A DNA stretch of 64,000 nt from JAEXOD01 sp963667875 (GTDB taxonomy: Bacteria > Bacteroidota > Ignavibacteria > Ignavibacteriales > Melioribacteraceae), in contig CAXXGC010000001.1 in NCBI GenBank assembly GCA_963667875.2, positions 496,001-560,000 on the forward strand, read 5' to 3'. The notes below the pieces were generated by a model. It worked only from the letters and a program-made list of their open reading frames with translations. It ran no database searches and was not told the origin of the DNA. The translations under genes were made by a program, and so were the position numbers. Below are positions 28,374 through 37,698 of the stretch, piece by piece. Each line of letters opens with the position of its first letter. Within the stretch, counting starts at the first letter, position 1.

Positions 28374-28395
28374 GGTTTCCTCTAAAAAAAAATAT

Positions 28396-28704
28396 TTATT
28401 GACGTTTTTGTTTAGCAAATTGTTCAACCATATCAAGATATGCTTGAAAGGCATCCAAACCTTGTTTTGTAACTTTACAGGCTGTTAACGGTTTATTGTT
28501 TACAAACCGTTTTTCAATAATTATGTAATCGGCCTCCTCCAGTTTTTTTAGATGCGAGCTTAAATTACCATTGGTTGTGTTTACCTCTTTACAAAGAGTG
28601 GTAAAATCCATCTCATCAACCGTAGAAAGTATAGCCAGTATTGCAAGCCGCAAACGCGAGTGCAGAATAATATCTATATTGTTATGGTCAAATTGAGTGC
28701 TCAT
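28396..28704 (-). CDS. Winged-helix transcriptional regulator (MarR/ArsR-like, HTH_34 type)
   Basis: A 102-residue single-domain regulator. Residues 12-80 form a winged helix: ILHSRLRLAILAILSTVDEMD, then TTLCKEVNTTNGNLSSHLKKLEEADY as the recognition region, and a wing with a basic KRFVNNKPLT strand. It has no metal-binding cysteine pair. The start lies 17 bp inside the 3' end of the upstream membrane-protein gene. Regulators of this type commonly pair with a small multipass membrane protein and probably control their own operon. Confidence 0.9.
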   Translation of the reverse strand: MSTQFDHNNIDIILHSRLRLAILAILSTVDEMDFTTLCKEVNTTNGNLSSHLKKLEEADYIIIEKRFVNNKPLTACKVTKQGLDAFQAYLDMVEQFAKQKRQ

Positions 28705-29302
28705 TGTAAGCCTTTTTCCATTTTTTATAAATAATTACAGCAGGAATAAATTGTAATATTAAAACCATTGCCGAAAAAAAGAGGGGCATATAATTAACTT
28801 TTGCAAATAAACTCCATGAGCCTGTTATAATAGCAGTTATCCACCATAATACTGCAAGCACCTTCATAAACTTAAGGTCGTTAATTACACCTGTTAAAAA
28901 ATAACCTATGGCCAAAATACCCGCGCAGCCTGTAATAAAAGCAGACATAGTAACTACTGAAGAAAACATTGCTAATACAAATAGGATAATAATAGATATT
29001 CCACAGGCAAACCACAGTGAGTTAAAAACATCGGAACCGAATGTTTTAACTGTTCGTCCTTTTTGCACTTTTTTGGAAATTATTATATTAAGCGTAATCA
29101 TTACGGCAACTAAAACTAACCATACGTAAGGAATGTATGTTTCCATTCCAGTGTATCCCATCGTTACAGTTACCGGTATACCAATTGTCAATACAGCCCC
29201 GTTTATTATGTAACTTAGTCCGTTATCTACCAATTTACGGCGGTTATCTTCAATAATTTTTCTTATAAAAAGAATATCTTCCTGAACTTTTTCTTCTTCC
29301 AT
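28688..29302 (-). CDS. Multipass membrane protein paired with winged-helix regulator
   Basis: A 204-residue protein with about six hydrophobic helices (starting near residues 28, 60, 95, 118, 145 and 170 of the protein) after a short charged N-terminus. I use the second ATG (29302), which has GGAG 7 nt upstream; the ATG at 29314 overlaps that ribosome site. No catalytic motif. Together with the overlapping downstream regulator it forms a common bacterial two-gene arrangement of unknown function. Confidence 0.8.
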   Translation of the reverse strand: MEEEKVQEDILFIRKIIEDNRRKLVDNGLSYIINGAVLTIGIPVTVTMGYTGMETYIPYVWLVLVAVMITLNIIISKKVQKGRTVKTFGSDVFNSLWFACGISIIILFVLAMFSSVVTMSAFITGCAGILAIGYFLTGVINDLKFMKVLAVLWWITAIITGSWSLFAKVNYMPLFFSAMVLILQFIPAVIIYKKWKKAYNEHSI

Positions 29303-29428
29303 TATTTTCTCCATTTTAAGTTTGCATTATAAACTGCTTTGCAATTTAAACAAGTTTGCAACAATTGTCAAGAAGTTTTTTTAAAATTGTAAAAGAGAAA
29401 ATTAAGATTGCCAATGTTCAATTATTTT

Positions 29429-29476
29429 ATGTCGGAGAAAATGTCGGAGAAAATGTCGGAGAAAATGTCGGAGAAA
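29429..29476. repeat. 12-bp minisatellite, four perfect copies
   Basis: The unit ATGTCGGAGAAA is repeated four times without error, 127 bp upstream of the membrane-protein start on its 5' side. The 12-bp unit keeps frame, but no ORF is evident across it. Confidence 0.95.
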
Positions 29477-29589
29477 AAGAATAAATTTATACAATATGTT
29501 AATATTTGAAAAAATATAAACCCGGATTTTGCAATAGAATGTAGATGGATTCATATTTTAAATTGCCGAAGCCGATAAGTGAGGAAAAG

Positions 29590-29775
29590 AATCAGGGCTG
29601 AAGCCCGAATCCCTTCGTTTTATAGTCCCCGGCTTAAAAGCCGGGGTTACTTAAACGGGGACAATTAATAATATAATTGGATTATATATAATAAGTTATA
29701 TGGATTTTAAATAACCACGTCCTTTAGGGCGTGGGGACAAATAACCGCTCCATATGGCCTTTAGGCCTGATTAAA
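29590..29775. repeat. Cluster of short G+C-rich palindromes (REP-like)
   Basis: Four hairpins sit in AT-rich DNA: GGGCTGAAGCCC near 29595, a 9-bp stem CCCCGGCTT/AAGCCGGGG at 29627-29646, CCACGTCC/GGGCGTGG (one mismatch) at 29715-29734, and GGCCTTTAGGCC near 29756. They have no T-runs and lie between genes, so they resemble repetitive extragenic palindromes rather than terminators. Confidence 0.7.
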
Positions 29776-29991
29776 AAATATCATTATTAAATTATATTAA
29801 CCAAAATAATTCATTTACAAATATATTATCAACGCAATTCAATATTCATAACCTTATATTAATAAAGAGATTAAAAAGTATAATAATATCTATTGTAATA
29901 TTCGGGATTAAGTATAATGGTGAACTGAATAGATGGCATAAAGAAATATTTACTTTTTAATTGTTGCATTACTCTAAAAGTAAAATATAAA

Positions 29992-30019
29992 GAAAAGACC
30001 CCTGTTTATGGAGTCTTTT
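29992..30019 (-). terminator. Probable terminator of the adhE transcript
   Basis: GAAAAGAC and GTCTTTTC form an 8-bp stem with a further CC/GG inner pair, 18 bp after the adhE stop. Read on the minus strand it is followed by a T-rich stretch. Confidence 0.65.
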
Positions 30020-30037
30020 CCTTAAGAATAAATTAAT

Positions 30038-32638
30038 TTATTTGGTATCGCCGTTCCAGGCTTTAAGGTAAAGTACCTGTATTTCGGAAATAAGAGGGAA
30101 TCTTGGATTTCCGCCTGTACACTGATCGTCAAAAGCTAATTCGGAAAGTTCGGGTATTTTTGCCAAAAACTCAGCTTCATTAACTCCGGCATCTTTTATC
30201 GAAAGAGGTATATCCAGAACTTTTTTCAATTCTTCAATTTTAGCAATTAAAGCATCAATTTTTTCTTCCGGTGTTTCGCCTTTTAATCCTAAATAATCGG
30301 CAATTTTGCCAAAACGTTCAACGATAGAAGGATATTTGTATTGAGCAAAAGCTGCCTGTTTTGGCGGAACGTCAGTTGCGTTATATCTAACCACCTGGCT
30401 TATTAATAATGCGTTTGACAATCCATGAGGAATATGAAATGCCGCGCCAAGTTTATGAGCCATTGAGTGGCAGACACCTAAAAACGCATTAGCAAAAGCC
30501 ATTCCTGCCAATGTTGCGGCATAATGTACTTTTTCTTTGGCTTTTAAATCGTTTGCGCCTTTTTTATAGGAATCGGGTAAATATTTAAAGAGCAATCTAA
30601 TTGCTTCAAGTGCCTGGCCATTGGTATATTCATTAGCAAAAACCGAAACGTAAGCTTCAATTGCATGCACAACGGCGTCAATTCCTGAATAAGCGGTTAA
30701 ACTTTTAGGCATACTTAAAGCCAATTCTGGATCAACTATTGCCATATCGGGAGTTAATTCGTAATCGGTAACGGGATATTTAATTCCTGTTGCGTCATCA
30801 GTAACAACCGCAAACGGAGTAACTTCACTTCCTGTTCCGCTGGTGGTAGGAATAGCAATCATCATTGATTTTTTATTCTTCTCAGGTACATTATATATAC
30901 GTTTGCGTATATCCATAAAACGCTGTGATAGTCCATCAAAAGTTATTTCGGGGTTTTCGTACATAGCCCACATTATTTTTGTGGCGTCAATAGGTGAACC
31001 GCCGCCCATTGCTATTAATACATCAGGACGGAAATTTCTAATTCTTTCAAGTCCTTTTGTTACTGTGCTTAAAGTTGGGTCAGGGGCAACTTCCGAAAAT
31101 ACTTCACATTCAATTTTTAATTCTTCCAAAACTCTTGTTATTCTATCGGAATATCCAAGGTCAAATAAGGATTTATCTGTAACAATAAATGCTCTTTTTT
31201 TACCGGATAATTCCTGAAGTGCTATAGGAAGACAACCGTATTTAAAATAAATTTTAGGCGGAACTCGGAACCACAACATGTTTTCACGACGTTCGGCAAT
31301 AGTTTTTATATTTATAAGATGTTTAATACCAACATTTTCACTCACGGAATTACCTCCCCATGAACCGCAGCCGAGTGTTAAACTGGGCTCGAGTTTAAAA
31401 TTATATATATCACCAATAGCACCGTGTGATGCTGGTGTATTTATTAATACACGTCCTGTTTTCAAACGTGTTCCAACATAATCAATTCTGTCTTTGTTTC
31501 TTGCATCAGTATATAACACAGATGTATGGCCTAATCCGCCAAACCGTACAAGTTTATCGGCAATATTTACGGCATCTTTAAAATCTTTTGCGCGGTAAAG
31601 AGCTAAAGTAGGGGAAAGTTTTTCAAACGAAAACGGTTCTTCTTTTCCAACAACTTTACATTCCGCAATAAGAGCTTTAGTATTGTGTGGAACCTTAACA
31701 GAGGCCATCTCGGCAATTGCTTCGGCACTTTGACCAACTATATCGGCATTTAATTTTCCGTCCTTAATAATAGTTTTGCCTACTTTTTCTTTCTCTTTTT
31801 CATTTAATATATAAGCACCACGTTTAATAAATTCATCATATACGGTTTGATATACCGAATCGACAACAATAACCGATTGTTCACTTGCGCATATAACACC
31901 GTTATCAAATGTTTTTGAAATAAGAATACTGGAGACAGCCATTTTAAAATGTGCAGTTTCATCAATAATGGCAGGTGTATTACCGGCACCTACACCCAAA
32001 GCAGGTTTACCGCTGGAATAAGCAGCTTTTACCATTCCGGGTCCGCCCGTAGCTAAAATAAGACTAATTTTAGGGTGTTTCATTAAACGGTTGCTTAAGT
32101 CAATTGTGGGTTCATCAATCCAGCCAATAATATCTTCCGGGGCTCCGGCTTCAACAGCTGCTTTTAATACAATTTCGGCAGCAAGTATTGTGCAGTTTTT
32201 TGCTCGCGGGTGGGGTGAAAATATTATTGCGTTTCTTGTTTTAAGCGCAAGTAATGCTTTAAAAATAGCGGTGGAAGTAGGATTTGTAGTTGGAATGATA
32301 CCGGCAATTATTCCAATTGGTTCTGCTATTTTTTTAACTCCGTATGTTACATCGGTTTCTATAACACCGCATGTTTTTTCATCTTTGTATCTGTTATATA
32401 TGTATTCCGAAGCAAAATGATTTTTAATTACCTTGTCTTCAACAATACCCATTCCTGTTTCTTGGCGCGCCGCTTTAGCCAATTGAATACGCATTGCACT
32501 TGCGGCAAGCGCAGCTTTTCTAAAGATGCTGTCAACAGCCGCCTGCGAAAATGTTGAATATTGTTCCTGTGCTTTTGCAACTCGTTCTATTAAACGTTCA
32601 AGTTCTTCAGGGCTTTTTACTGTGTTATTCTCGTTCAT
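30038..32638 (-). CDS. adhE: Bifunctional acetaldehyde-CoA/alcohol dehydrogenase
   Basis: An 866-residue two-domain enzyme that reduces acetyl-CoA to acetaldehyde and then ethanol, using two NADH. The N-terminal ALDH-like domain (1-440) has the nucleophile C250 in FDNGVICASEQS and ALGVGAGNTPA. The C-terminal iron-dependent ADH domain (450-866) has MGGGSPIDATKIMWAMYE, PTTSGTGSEVTPF and the iron-binding histidines in FLGVCHSMAHKLGAAFH. Length matches family norms (about 870-890). An AGGAAA ribosome site precedes the ATG. It lies 73 bp after the hydrogenase gene in the same direction, so it may be read from the rex operator region or from its own promoter. adhE is a classical Rex target in other bacteria. 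Confidence 0.97.
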   Translation of the reverse strand: MNENNTVKSPEELERLIERVAKAQEQYSTFSQAAVDSIFRKAALAASAMRIQLAKAARQETGMGIVEDKVIKNHFASEYIYNRYKDEKTCGVIETDVTYGVKKIAEPIGIIAGIIPTTNPTSTAIFKALLALKTRNAIIFSPHPRAKNCTILAAEIVLKAAVEAGAPEDIIGWIDEPTIDLSNRLMKHPKISLILATGGPGMVKAAYSSGKPALGVGAGNTPAIIDETAHFKMAVSSILISKTFDNGVICASEQSVIVVDSVYQTVYDEFIKRGAYILNEKEKEKVGKTIIKDGKLNADIVGQSAEAIAEMASVKVPHNTKALIAECKVVGKEEPFSFEKLSPTLALYRAKDFKDAVNIADKLVRFGGLGHTSVLYTDARNKDRIDYVGTRLKTGRVLINTPASHGAIGDIYNFKLEPSLTLGCGSWGGNSVSENVGIKHLINIKTIAERRENMLWFRVPPKIYFKYGCLPIALQELSGKKRAFIVTDKSLFDLGYSDRITRVLEELKIECEVFSEVAPDPTLSTVTKGLERIRNFRPDVLIAMGGGSPIDATKIMWAMYENPEITFDGLSQRFMDIRKRIYNVPEKNKKSMMIAIPTTSGTGSEVTPFAVVTDDATGIKYPVTDYELTPDMAIVDPELALSMPKSLTAYSGIDAVVHAIEAYVSVFANEYTNGQALEAIRLLFKYLPDSYKKGANDLKAKEKVHYAATLAGMAFANAFLGVCHSMAHKLGAAFHIPHGLSNALLISQVVRYNATDVPPKQAAFAQYKYPSIVERFGKIADYLGLKGETPEEKIDALIAKIEELKKVLDIPLSIKDAGVNEAEFLAKIPELSELAFDDQCTGGNPRFPLISEIQVLYLKAWNGDTK

Positions 32639-32711
32639 AACTATTTCCTTCTAGGCTTTATAATGCCATTTATTTATTTTATGAAAATTATTTTTATTTT
32701 TTTCAATCTTA

Positions 32712-34166
32712 TTAAGATTCACTTAAAATATTATTTAATATTGACTCTGCTTTATTTGCAAAATTTTCAACATTACGTTTTGCTATATTTGGTTTTGCAA
32801 TTGTACCGGGGCCGGCAACACAACCTCCTTCGCAAGTCATTACTTCAATAAAATTTCCAGGGTTTTGATTTAATAACCGGCCCGGAAGTTGTTTTAATTC
32901 CCGTTTAGTATAACCATTTATTAAGCATGGGGAAAACCCCTTATCCGAACTTATACAATGTCCTACCGCTCCGGCTACCCCGCCTGAAAAAGCAAATAAA
33001 CGGGCTTCTTTTGCCGCGTGTTCAGGCCAATCAACAGGCAAACATTCGGCAATTTCAATATTTTTTGCAATAAATAAAGATCCCAATTCTTCAAATGTTA
33101 AAGTATAATCAATACAACCCGAGTTAAATGCTTCTTTCCGTTTTGCTAAACATGGGCCAATAAATACAGTTTTGGTATTAGGATTATTGGCTTTTGCAAT
33201 ATTACCCGCAAATATCATTGGTGACGGAGTTTTAGAAACATACGGCTGTAATTTTGTAATATGTTTTTTTACTGCATATACATAAGCAGGGCAGCACGAA
33301 CTTGTTATAAATTGTTCCCCAGCCTCCATTCTTTTGGCAAATTCATTTGTTTCTTCTTTTGCGGTTTGTTCGGCTCCTAAAGCCACTTCTAAAACAGAAT
33401 CAAATCCCAGTTTTAACAATGCACTATGCAACTGCTCCATTGATCCGGGAAACTGGCCGACAATTGAAGGAGCAATAAGAGCGGTAACAGATTTTTCTGT
33501 TGATAGAGCTTGTAAAACTTTTATTATTTGCGAACGTTCGGCAACTGCTCCAAACGGACAGGCTTGTAAACATTTTCCGCATAAAATACAATTTTCTTCA
33601 TCAATTGTTTCTTTGCCAAATTCGTTTTTACTAATTGCTCCCGTAGGACAGACATCTTCGCATGGAATTGGTACACGAAGAATAGACTGATATGGGCATA
33701 CGGTCATACATTTGCCGCAGCCAACACACAATTTGTCATCAATTATTGCTTTACCATCAACAATAGTTATTGCTCCCTTATTACAGGTTGTTGTGCAGGG
33801 GCGTGCTACACATCCGCGGCAAACATCGGTTACATAATAATGCGCTTTTACACAGGCGCTGCATAAATCCGTCAGTATTGTTAAATGAGAGTCCTTTAAA
33901 TGATTAGTTAAAGCTAATGCGGCGTAATCGGAAAGAGGAGTTAATTCGTCAATTTCATCTTCAACTGCCAAACCAAAGGCAGCCATTATTCGGTATTTAA
34001 TCATTACTCTGTCTTTGTAAATACAGCATCTTGATAACTCTTTCCCGTTTTTTGGACGCATCTCAAGGGGGATTCTATCTATTTTTTGGTTAAGGTTGTT
34101 TTCAAAAAATGCTTTTGCAATCCTAACATAAATTTCTCTGCGGATTTTTACTAGATTACTTTCCAT
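32712..34166 (-). CDS. [FeFe] hydrogenase, monomeric group-B-like
   Basis: A 484-residue protein, ATG at 34166 (a TTG 6 bp earlier is less likely). The N-terminal region has RCCIYKDR typical of group B enzymes, followed by several ferredoxin-like cysteine clusters (CRGCVARPC, CVGCGKCMTVCP, CILCGKCLQACP) for [4Fe-4S] centres. The H-cluster domain retains all three signatures: L1 SSCCP with C291 (proton-transfer position) and C292, L2 GPCLAK with C339, L3 MTCEGGCVAGPG with C445 and C449. With the proton-transfer cysteine kept it is probably catalytic, evolving or oxidising H2 with ferredoxin. Maturases HydE, HydF and HydG are not in the window. The start overlaps the [2Fe-2S] gene by 11 bp. Confidence 0.92.
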   Translation of the reverse strand: MESNLVKIRREIYVRIAKAFFENNLNQKIDRIPLEMRPKNGKELSRCCIYKDRVMIKYRIMAAFGLAVEDEIDELTPLSDYAALALTNHLKDSHLTILTDLCSACVKAHYYVTDVCRGCVARPCTTTCNKGAITIVDGKAIIDDKLCVGCGKCMTVCPYQSILRVPIPCEDVCPTGAISKNEFGKETIDEENCILCGKCLQACPFGAVAERSQIIKVLQALSTEKSVTALIAPSIVGQFPGSMEQLHSALLKLGFDSVLEVALGAEQTAKEETNEFAKRMEAGEQFITSSCCPAYVYAVKKHITKLQPYVSKTPSPMIFAGNIAKANNPNTKTVFIGPCLAKRKEAFNSGCIDYTLTFEELGSLFIAKNIEIAECLPVDWPEHAAKEARLFAFSGGVAGAVGHCISSDKGFSPCLINGYTKRELKQLPGRLLNQNPGNFIEVMTCEGGCVAGPGTIAKPNIAKRNVENFANKAESILNNILSES

Positions 34167-34440
34167 GGTCAATTACCACCGAAAAATTTTCTTTTACCGC
34201 TTCTTCAATTCTGTAAAGCAATTCATTTTTATTAACATTTTCTATTAATTTACCATCAATAGTTGCACAGGGAATACGGTGAAATTTGGCATCTTTACAA
34301 ACTCCCAAACAAGAAGATCCCATAATTTCAATATAAGGTAATAGGTTAGTATTTATTTCCTGTTCAATTTCCTGCAATTCGGAATTACACATAATAAAAC
34401 ATGTTGTTCCCATACAAATTTTTATTTTTATCTTTTCCAT
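34156..34440 (-). CDS. [2Fe-2S] thioredoxin-like ferredoxin protein (NuoE/HoxE-like)
   Basis: A 94-residue protein. I take the ATG at 34440, which aligns with the KICMG start of its paralogue at 37383, rather than the GTG 12 bp upstream. A first cysteine group CMGTTC near the N-terminus and a second SSCLGVC give the four-cysteine site of thioredoxin-like [2Fe-2S] proteins. It probably passes electrons between hydrogenase modules or to NAD-linked partners. It overlaps the hydrogenase gene and follows the phosphatase gene by 18 bp. Confidence 0.85.
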   Translation of the reverse strand: MEKIKIKICMGTTCFIMCNSELQEIEQEINTNLLPYIEIMGSSCLGVCKDAKFHRIPCATIDGKLIENVNKNELLYRIEEAVKENFSVVIDHGK

Positions 34441-34458
34441 ATCTTTTATCACAAATTC

Positions 34459-35637
34459 TTAAATATAATTTAGATGAATTTCTTTCAAATATTTTTCTTC
34501 CAACACACGTACAATTTTTTTTACAATGTTTCTTCTTATTTCCAGTTCACGGGGAAGAGTCGGATCTTGATGTGCTTCATTTATTCTTGTTCCAACATAA
34601 AAATCAATTATGTCACTTTCTCTAAGTAACTCGGCTAATGCTGAAGCTGCCGAGGGATCGTGAACAAAATCATGGTCCTTCAGCAGCTGGTATGTTTTAC
34701 TTAAAGTTAATATTCCTTCCGTTACAAGGTCAATACCATCCATTGTAGATGAGGGAGGTAAATCGCTGTATCTTTTTAAAGATGTTTGTATTTCCCTTCT
34801 TAACTCCCTTGAAATAATATTTGCAGTTGTTCCGCCGCAAATTACTTTTTTGCCGGGGAAAGCTTCCAATTGTTTGGCATAATTACGGTCTTGTTCCGGA
34901 TGAAAAGGGGGTCCCGATATTACCATTGTTCTACGGGGCGAACGGAAATACATTACGGCACATGTCATATCATCATGCGGAACTAAATCTTCTTCATGAA
35001 CCAAAGCTTCGTTAATAATATTAGAAGCTAATTTACGGGCAGAAATATTACGCGCTTTTTCAATTAATGAAGATGCATAATCAAGGCAGCCGTTAAATCG
35101 CCACCCAAGATGGAATTTTTTACTTCCAAGGCCTGCTTGAGTTATCCCGTCTGAAAAAATAATAATTCGGTCTTCGGGTTCTACGGTTGTTGTGGATACT
35201 CTAATTATTCTATTTTTCCAGCCCGGAGCAGTAAATTCCTTACATTCGTCATCTGTTACCAGTTTGCTTCCTCTTAAATGAATGTGAGGAGGATTATCCA
35301 TCTCAATTATTCTTGTTTTTCCTGAAATAAGTGTATCAATAACAGTTAAAGTTGAATAACTGATTTTTCTAACTTCGCATACAGGTAAAACATCCATAAT
35401 TACTTTTACGGATTCAATCAAATCCATATCACTGGCAATAAAACGTACTGCCATTTCTGCTGTCATACACGAAAGTATATTTGCTTTAATTCCGCTGCCA
35501 AGTCCGTCTGAAAGTACAACTATTCGTCTTCCTTCTTCAGGTATCTGCTTTACCGCAAACGAATCGCCGCAAATTTCTTCACCAAACTTTTTTTCCTGTG
35601 CGTAATCTACTTCAACAAATAATTGATTTTCGTTCAT
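34459..35637 (-). CDS. SpoIIE-family PP2C serine/threonine phosphatase
   Basis: A 392-residue protein with metal-binding motifs of the SpoIIE branch: CGDSFAV (D25), VLSDGLGSGIKAN (D44), IFSDGITQAG, and HDDMTCAV. The C-terminal 150 residues are helical and unassigned. PP2C phosphatases adjacent to sensory group C [FeFe] hydrogenases are a known pattern, and the phosphatase is thought to relay the hydrogenase signal, but its target protein is unknown. The start codon is 1 nt from the hydS stop, so the two are tightly coupled. Confidence 0.9.
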   Translation of the reverse strand: MNENQLFVEVDYAQEKKFGEEICGDSFAVKQIPEEGRRIVVLSDGLGSGIKANILSCMTAEMAVRFIASDMDLIESVKVIMDVLPVCEVRKISYSTLTVIDTLISGKTRIIEMDNPPHIHLRGSKLVTDDECKEFTAPGWKNRIIRVSTTTVEPEDRIIIFSDGITQAGLGSKKFHLGWRFNGCLDYASSLIEKARNISARKLASNIINEALVHEEDLVPHDDMTCAVMYFRSPRRTMVISGPPFHPEQDRNYAKQLEAFPGKKVICGGTTANIISRELRREIQTSLKRYSDLPPSSTMDGIDLVTEGILTLSKTYQLLKDHDFVHDPSAASALAELLRESDIIDFYVGTRINEAHQDPTLPRELEIRRNIVKKIVRVLEEKYLKEIHLNYI

Positions 35638-35638
35638 T

Positions 35639-37381
35639 TTAATTATCCTTCTTTACCTTCACTATCTGAGTATTATTTTCGGGAGTGGAAAACCCTTTTG
35701 CAATTGATCTTAAAAGAATTTCAGTATCGGCCATATGTTCGCCAAGCAGTTTTGCAACACCTTGAACCGTATTTAGGTTTTTACGCAGGATATCGTTAGC
35801 TTTTTTAGCAATTTCTTCTCGTTTCATTTCAATTTCGGTTGCATCTTGAATAATTCCGCCAATTACTTGTTTAGATTCTATTGTAAAAAGTGTTAGATGA
35901 AGTAATTTATCGCCGGCTCGTAAATTTTCGCGGAACAGATCTTCACCGGTTCTCATAGCAATTCTGAATAAGTTCTCAAACGGGATAATTCTATCAATGT
36001 AAGCTCCCTTAAGAGAAGGTAAAACTTCATACAAAGCAAGTGTTTCTTCGCCGAACATCTCCGCAAAACGTTTGTTGCATTCAATTATTTGCATTGAAGA
36101 ATCAACAATAACAACAGCAGCAGGTATACATCTTAACATTGCGTTAGCTTTGTTAAGTGCTTTTTTACGCATTAATGAAACACACATTGCAGTTTCAGCT
36201 TTCCCGCTTAATAATGCTTCGGCAAATGAACGGCATGTATCATATCCGCATCCTCCGCAATTCAGTTCATCAACTAAATTAAATTTGCCTAATTTGGATA
36301 AAGCTTTTTTAATTTTATCTTCAGGATGAATTACATAATTTTTTGTTTTTGGAACCGGCATTTTGTCTTTTACCTGGACAGTTGTATGTCGCGGTATTAA
36401 AATTTGGTTTTTATATGTATCTTTTATTTTAAATCTGTCATTTAATCCACTTGCTTTAGTAAAACGGCATGGGCCGTTAATACAACCGCCTTCGCAGGCA
36501 AGAGCTTCAATAAATATTATTCTGTCAATCTGATTTCTGTCAAATCCTTCCAGATAATATTTTAGGTGAGCCAAGCCGCTCATTGAAAGAGTTTCGATGT
36601 TTGTCGAGGCTTCATCAATCCCCATAGTTTGTATCATTCCGCCTACAATTGGATAAAGACTTCCTTCTTCCGCATTGTTTGGTACAAAAGAAGAGTGCAA
36701 ATCAGTTATGGCGGCGGGATTTATGTTCCTTTTATCAAATAGTGTTTTTAGATCTTGAAATGTAAGAGCAAGATTCAATTTTTCCGAATTTCTGTCCGAT
36801 TCGAGCTTTTTTGCTATACAAGGACCAAAAAAAACAACATTAACATCTTTGCCGTAATGTTTGCCAAGCAACAAAGTATGCGCCATTAAAGGAGAAAGAA
36901 GAGAAATAATGTTTCCTTTAAATTCCGATGCATGTTTTGAAATAAATTCCACTACAGCCGGACATGCCGAAGATATATAAATTCCGGGAACGGAATTGTT
37001 AAACAACTCCATTAATCCTGCAGTTACTTCCTGTGCGCCAAGAGCAGTTTCGCTTACATCTGTAAATCCCAATTGTTTAATGGCATTTATCATTTGCGAT
37101 TTTTTTACTCCCGGAAAATCGGTAATCCAGGAAGGAGCTAATGAAGCATATATTTTTTTGTTTTGTTTAAGAAGCAGTTCGGCGCGCGCAACATCATCGC
37201 GAACTTTTTTAGCTTTAACTGGACATACAACAACACAATGTCCGCAGGCTGTACACAACTCGGGAATGATACTTGCGTGTCCGTCGTTTACTTTTATTGC
37301 TTTTACAGGGCACTCGCGTAAACATTTATAACAATCCTGACATTCTACTAGTGCCGTATATATTGGATAACTTTGGTCCAT
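35639..37381 (-). CDS. hydS: HydS-like sensory [FeFe] hydrogenase (group C) with PAS domain
   Basis: A 580-residue protein from the ATG at 37381. Domain order: two [4Fe-4S] ferredoxin clusters (C14-C24 and C43-C53 regions), H-cluster domain with L1 SSACP (A139-C140), L2 FGPCIAKK (C188) and L3 ACEGGCINGP (C296, C300), a Fes-type cluster C375/C378/C383/C400 in NCGGCGYDTC, and a PAS domain (about 405-530) followed by a short helix. The position normally held by the proton-transfer cysteine is Ala139, the hallmark of the sensory HydS class, which has very low activity. It probably senses H2 or redox state and signals through the PAS domain to the adjacent phosphatase. The 8-codon N-terminal extension in the frame is not used because it would overlap the previous gene. 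Confidence 0.92.
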   Translation of the reverse strand: MDQSYPIYTALVECQDCYKCLRECPVKAIKVNDGHASIIPELCTACGHCVVVCPVKAKKVRDDVARAELLLKQNKKIYASLAPSWITDFPGVKKSQMINAIKQLGFTDVSETALGAQEVTAGLMELFNNSVPGIYISSACPAVVEFISKHASEFKGNIISLLSPLMAHTLLLGKHYGKDVNVVFFGPCIAKKLESDRNSEKLNLALTFQDLKTLFDKRNINPAAITDLHSSFVPNNAEEGSLYPIVGGMIQTMGIDEASTNIETLSMSGLAHLKYYLEGFDRNQIDRIIFIEALACEGGCINGPCRFTKASGLNDRFKIKDTYKNQILIPRHTTVQVKDKMPVPKTKNYVIHPEDKIKKALSKLGKFNLVDELNCGGCGYDTCRSFAEALLSGKAETAMCVSLMRKKALNKANAMLRCIPAAVVIVDSSMQIIECNKRFAEMFGEETLALYEVLPSLKGAYIDRIIPFENLFRIAMRTGEDLFRENLRAGDKLLHLTLFTIESKQVIGGIIQDATEIEMKREEIAKKANDILRKNLNTVQGVAKLLGEHMADTEILLRSIAKGFSTPENNTQIVKVKKDN

Positions 37382-37382
37382 C

Positions 37383-37685
37383 TTAAATCTCGTTATTATA
37401 TTCATTTATAATCTTTAATTCTCCCGGAACTAAAACGCTGTTCAACAGGTCAATTAAACTTCCGGTATCAATACCGTTATACATCTTTCCGTTTATTTCA
37501 ATATTAGGGCCGCAGCTGCATTTGTTTTCACATCGGCTTCCGGTTAGTTCAATTTCCCAATCAAATTCGTGCTGCAAAATCAATGATTCCAGTACTTTAA
37601 GATTGTTTTGATTGCCTCTGGCAAAACAAGAACTTCCCATACATATTTTTAACCGGTGTTTTACCGCGGTTTTTTCGCTTTTCAT
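37383..37685 (-). CDS. [2Fe-2S] thioredoxin-like ferredoxin protein, first in hydrogenase run
   Basis: A 100-residue protein with KICMGSSCFARG at the N-terminus and GSRCENKCSCGPNI in the middle, giving the four-cysteine site of [2Fe-2S] thioredoxin-like ferredoxins. It is a paralogue of the protein at 34156 and shares the KICMG start. The stop is 1 nt before the hydS start, and it begins 13 bp after rex. It is probably an electron carrier for HydS. Confidence 0.85.
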   Translation of the reverse strand: MKSEKTAVKHRLKICMGSSCFARGNQNNLKVLESLILQHEFDWEIELTGSRCENKCSCGPNIEINGKMYNGIDTGSLIDLLNSVLVPGELKIINEYNNEI

Positions 37686-37698
37686 TATTATTTCCTTA

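Noticed and set aside
32639..32711. A second Rex-like operator directly before adhE
   Set aside because: No TCGATAA or TTATCGA half-site was found in this 73-bp gap.
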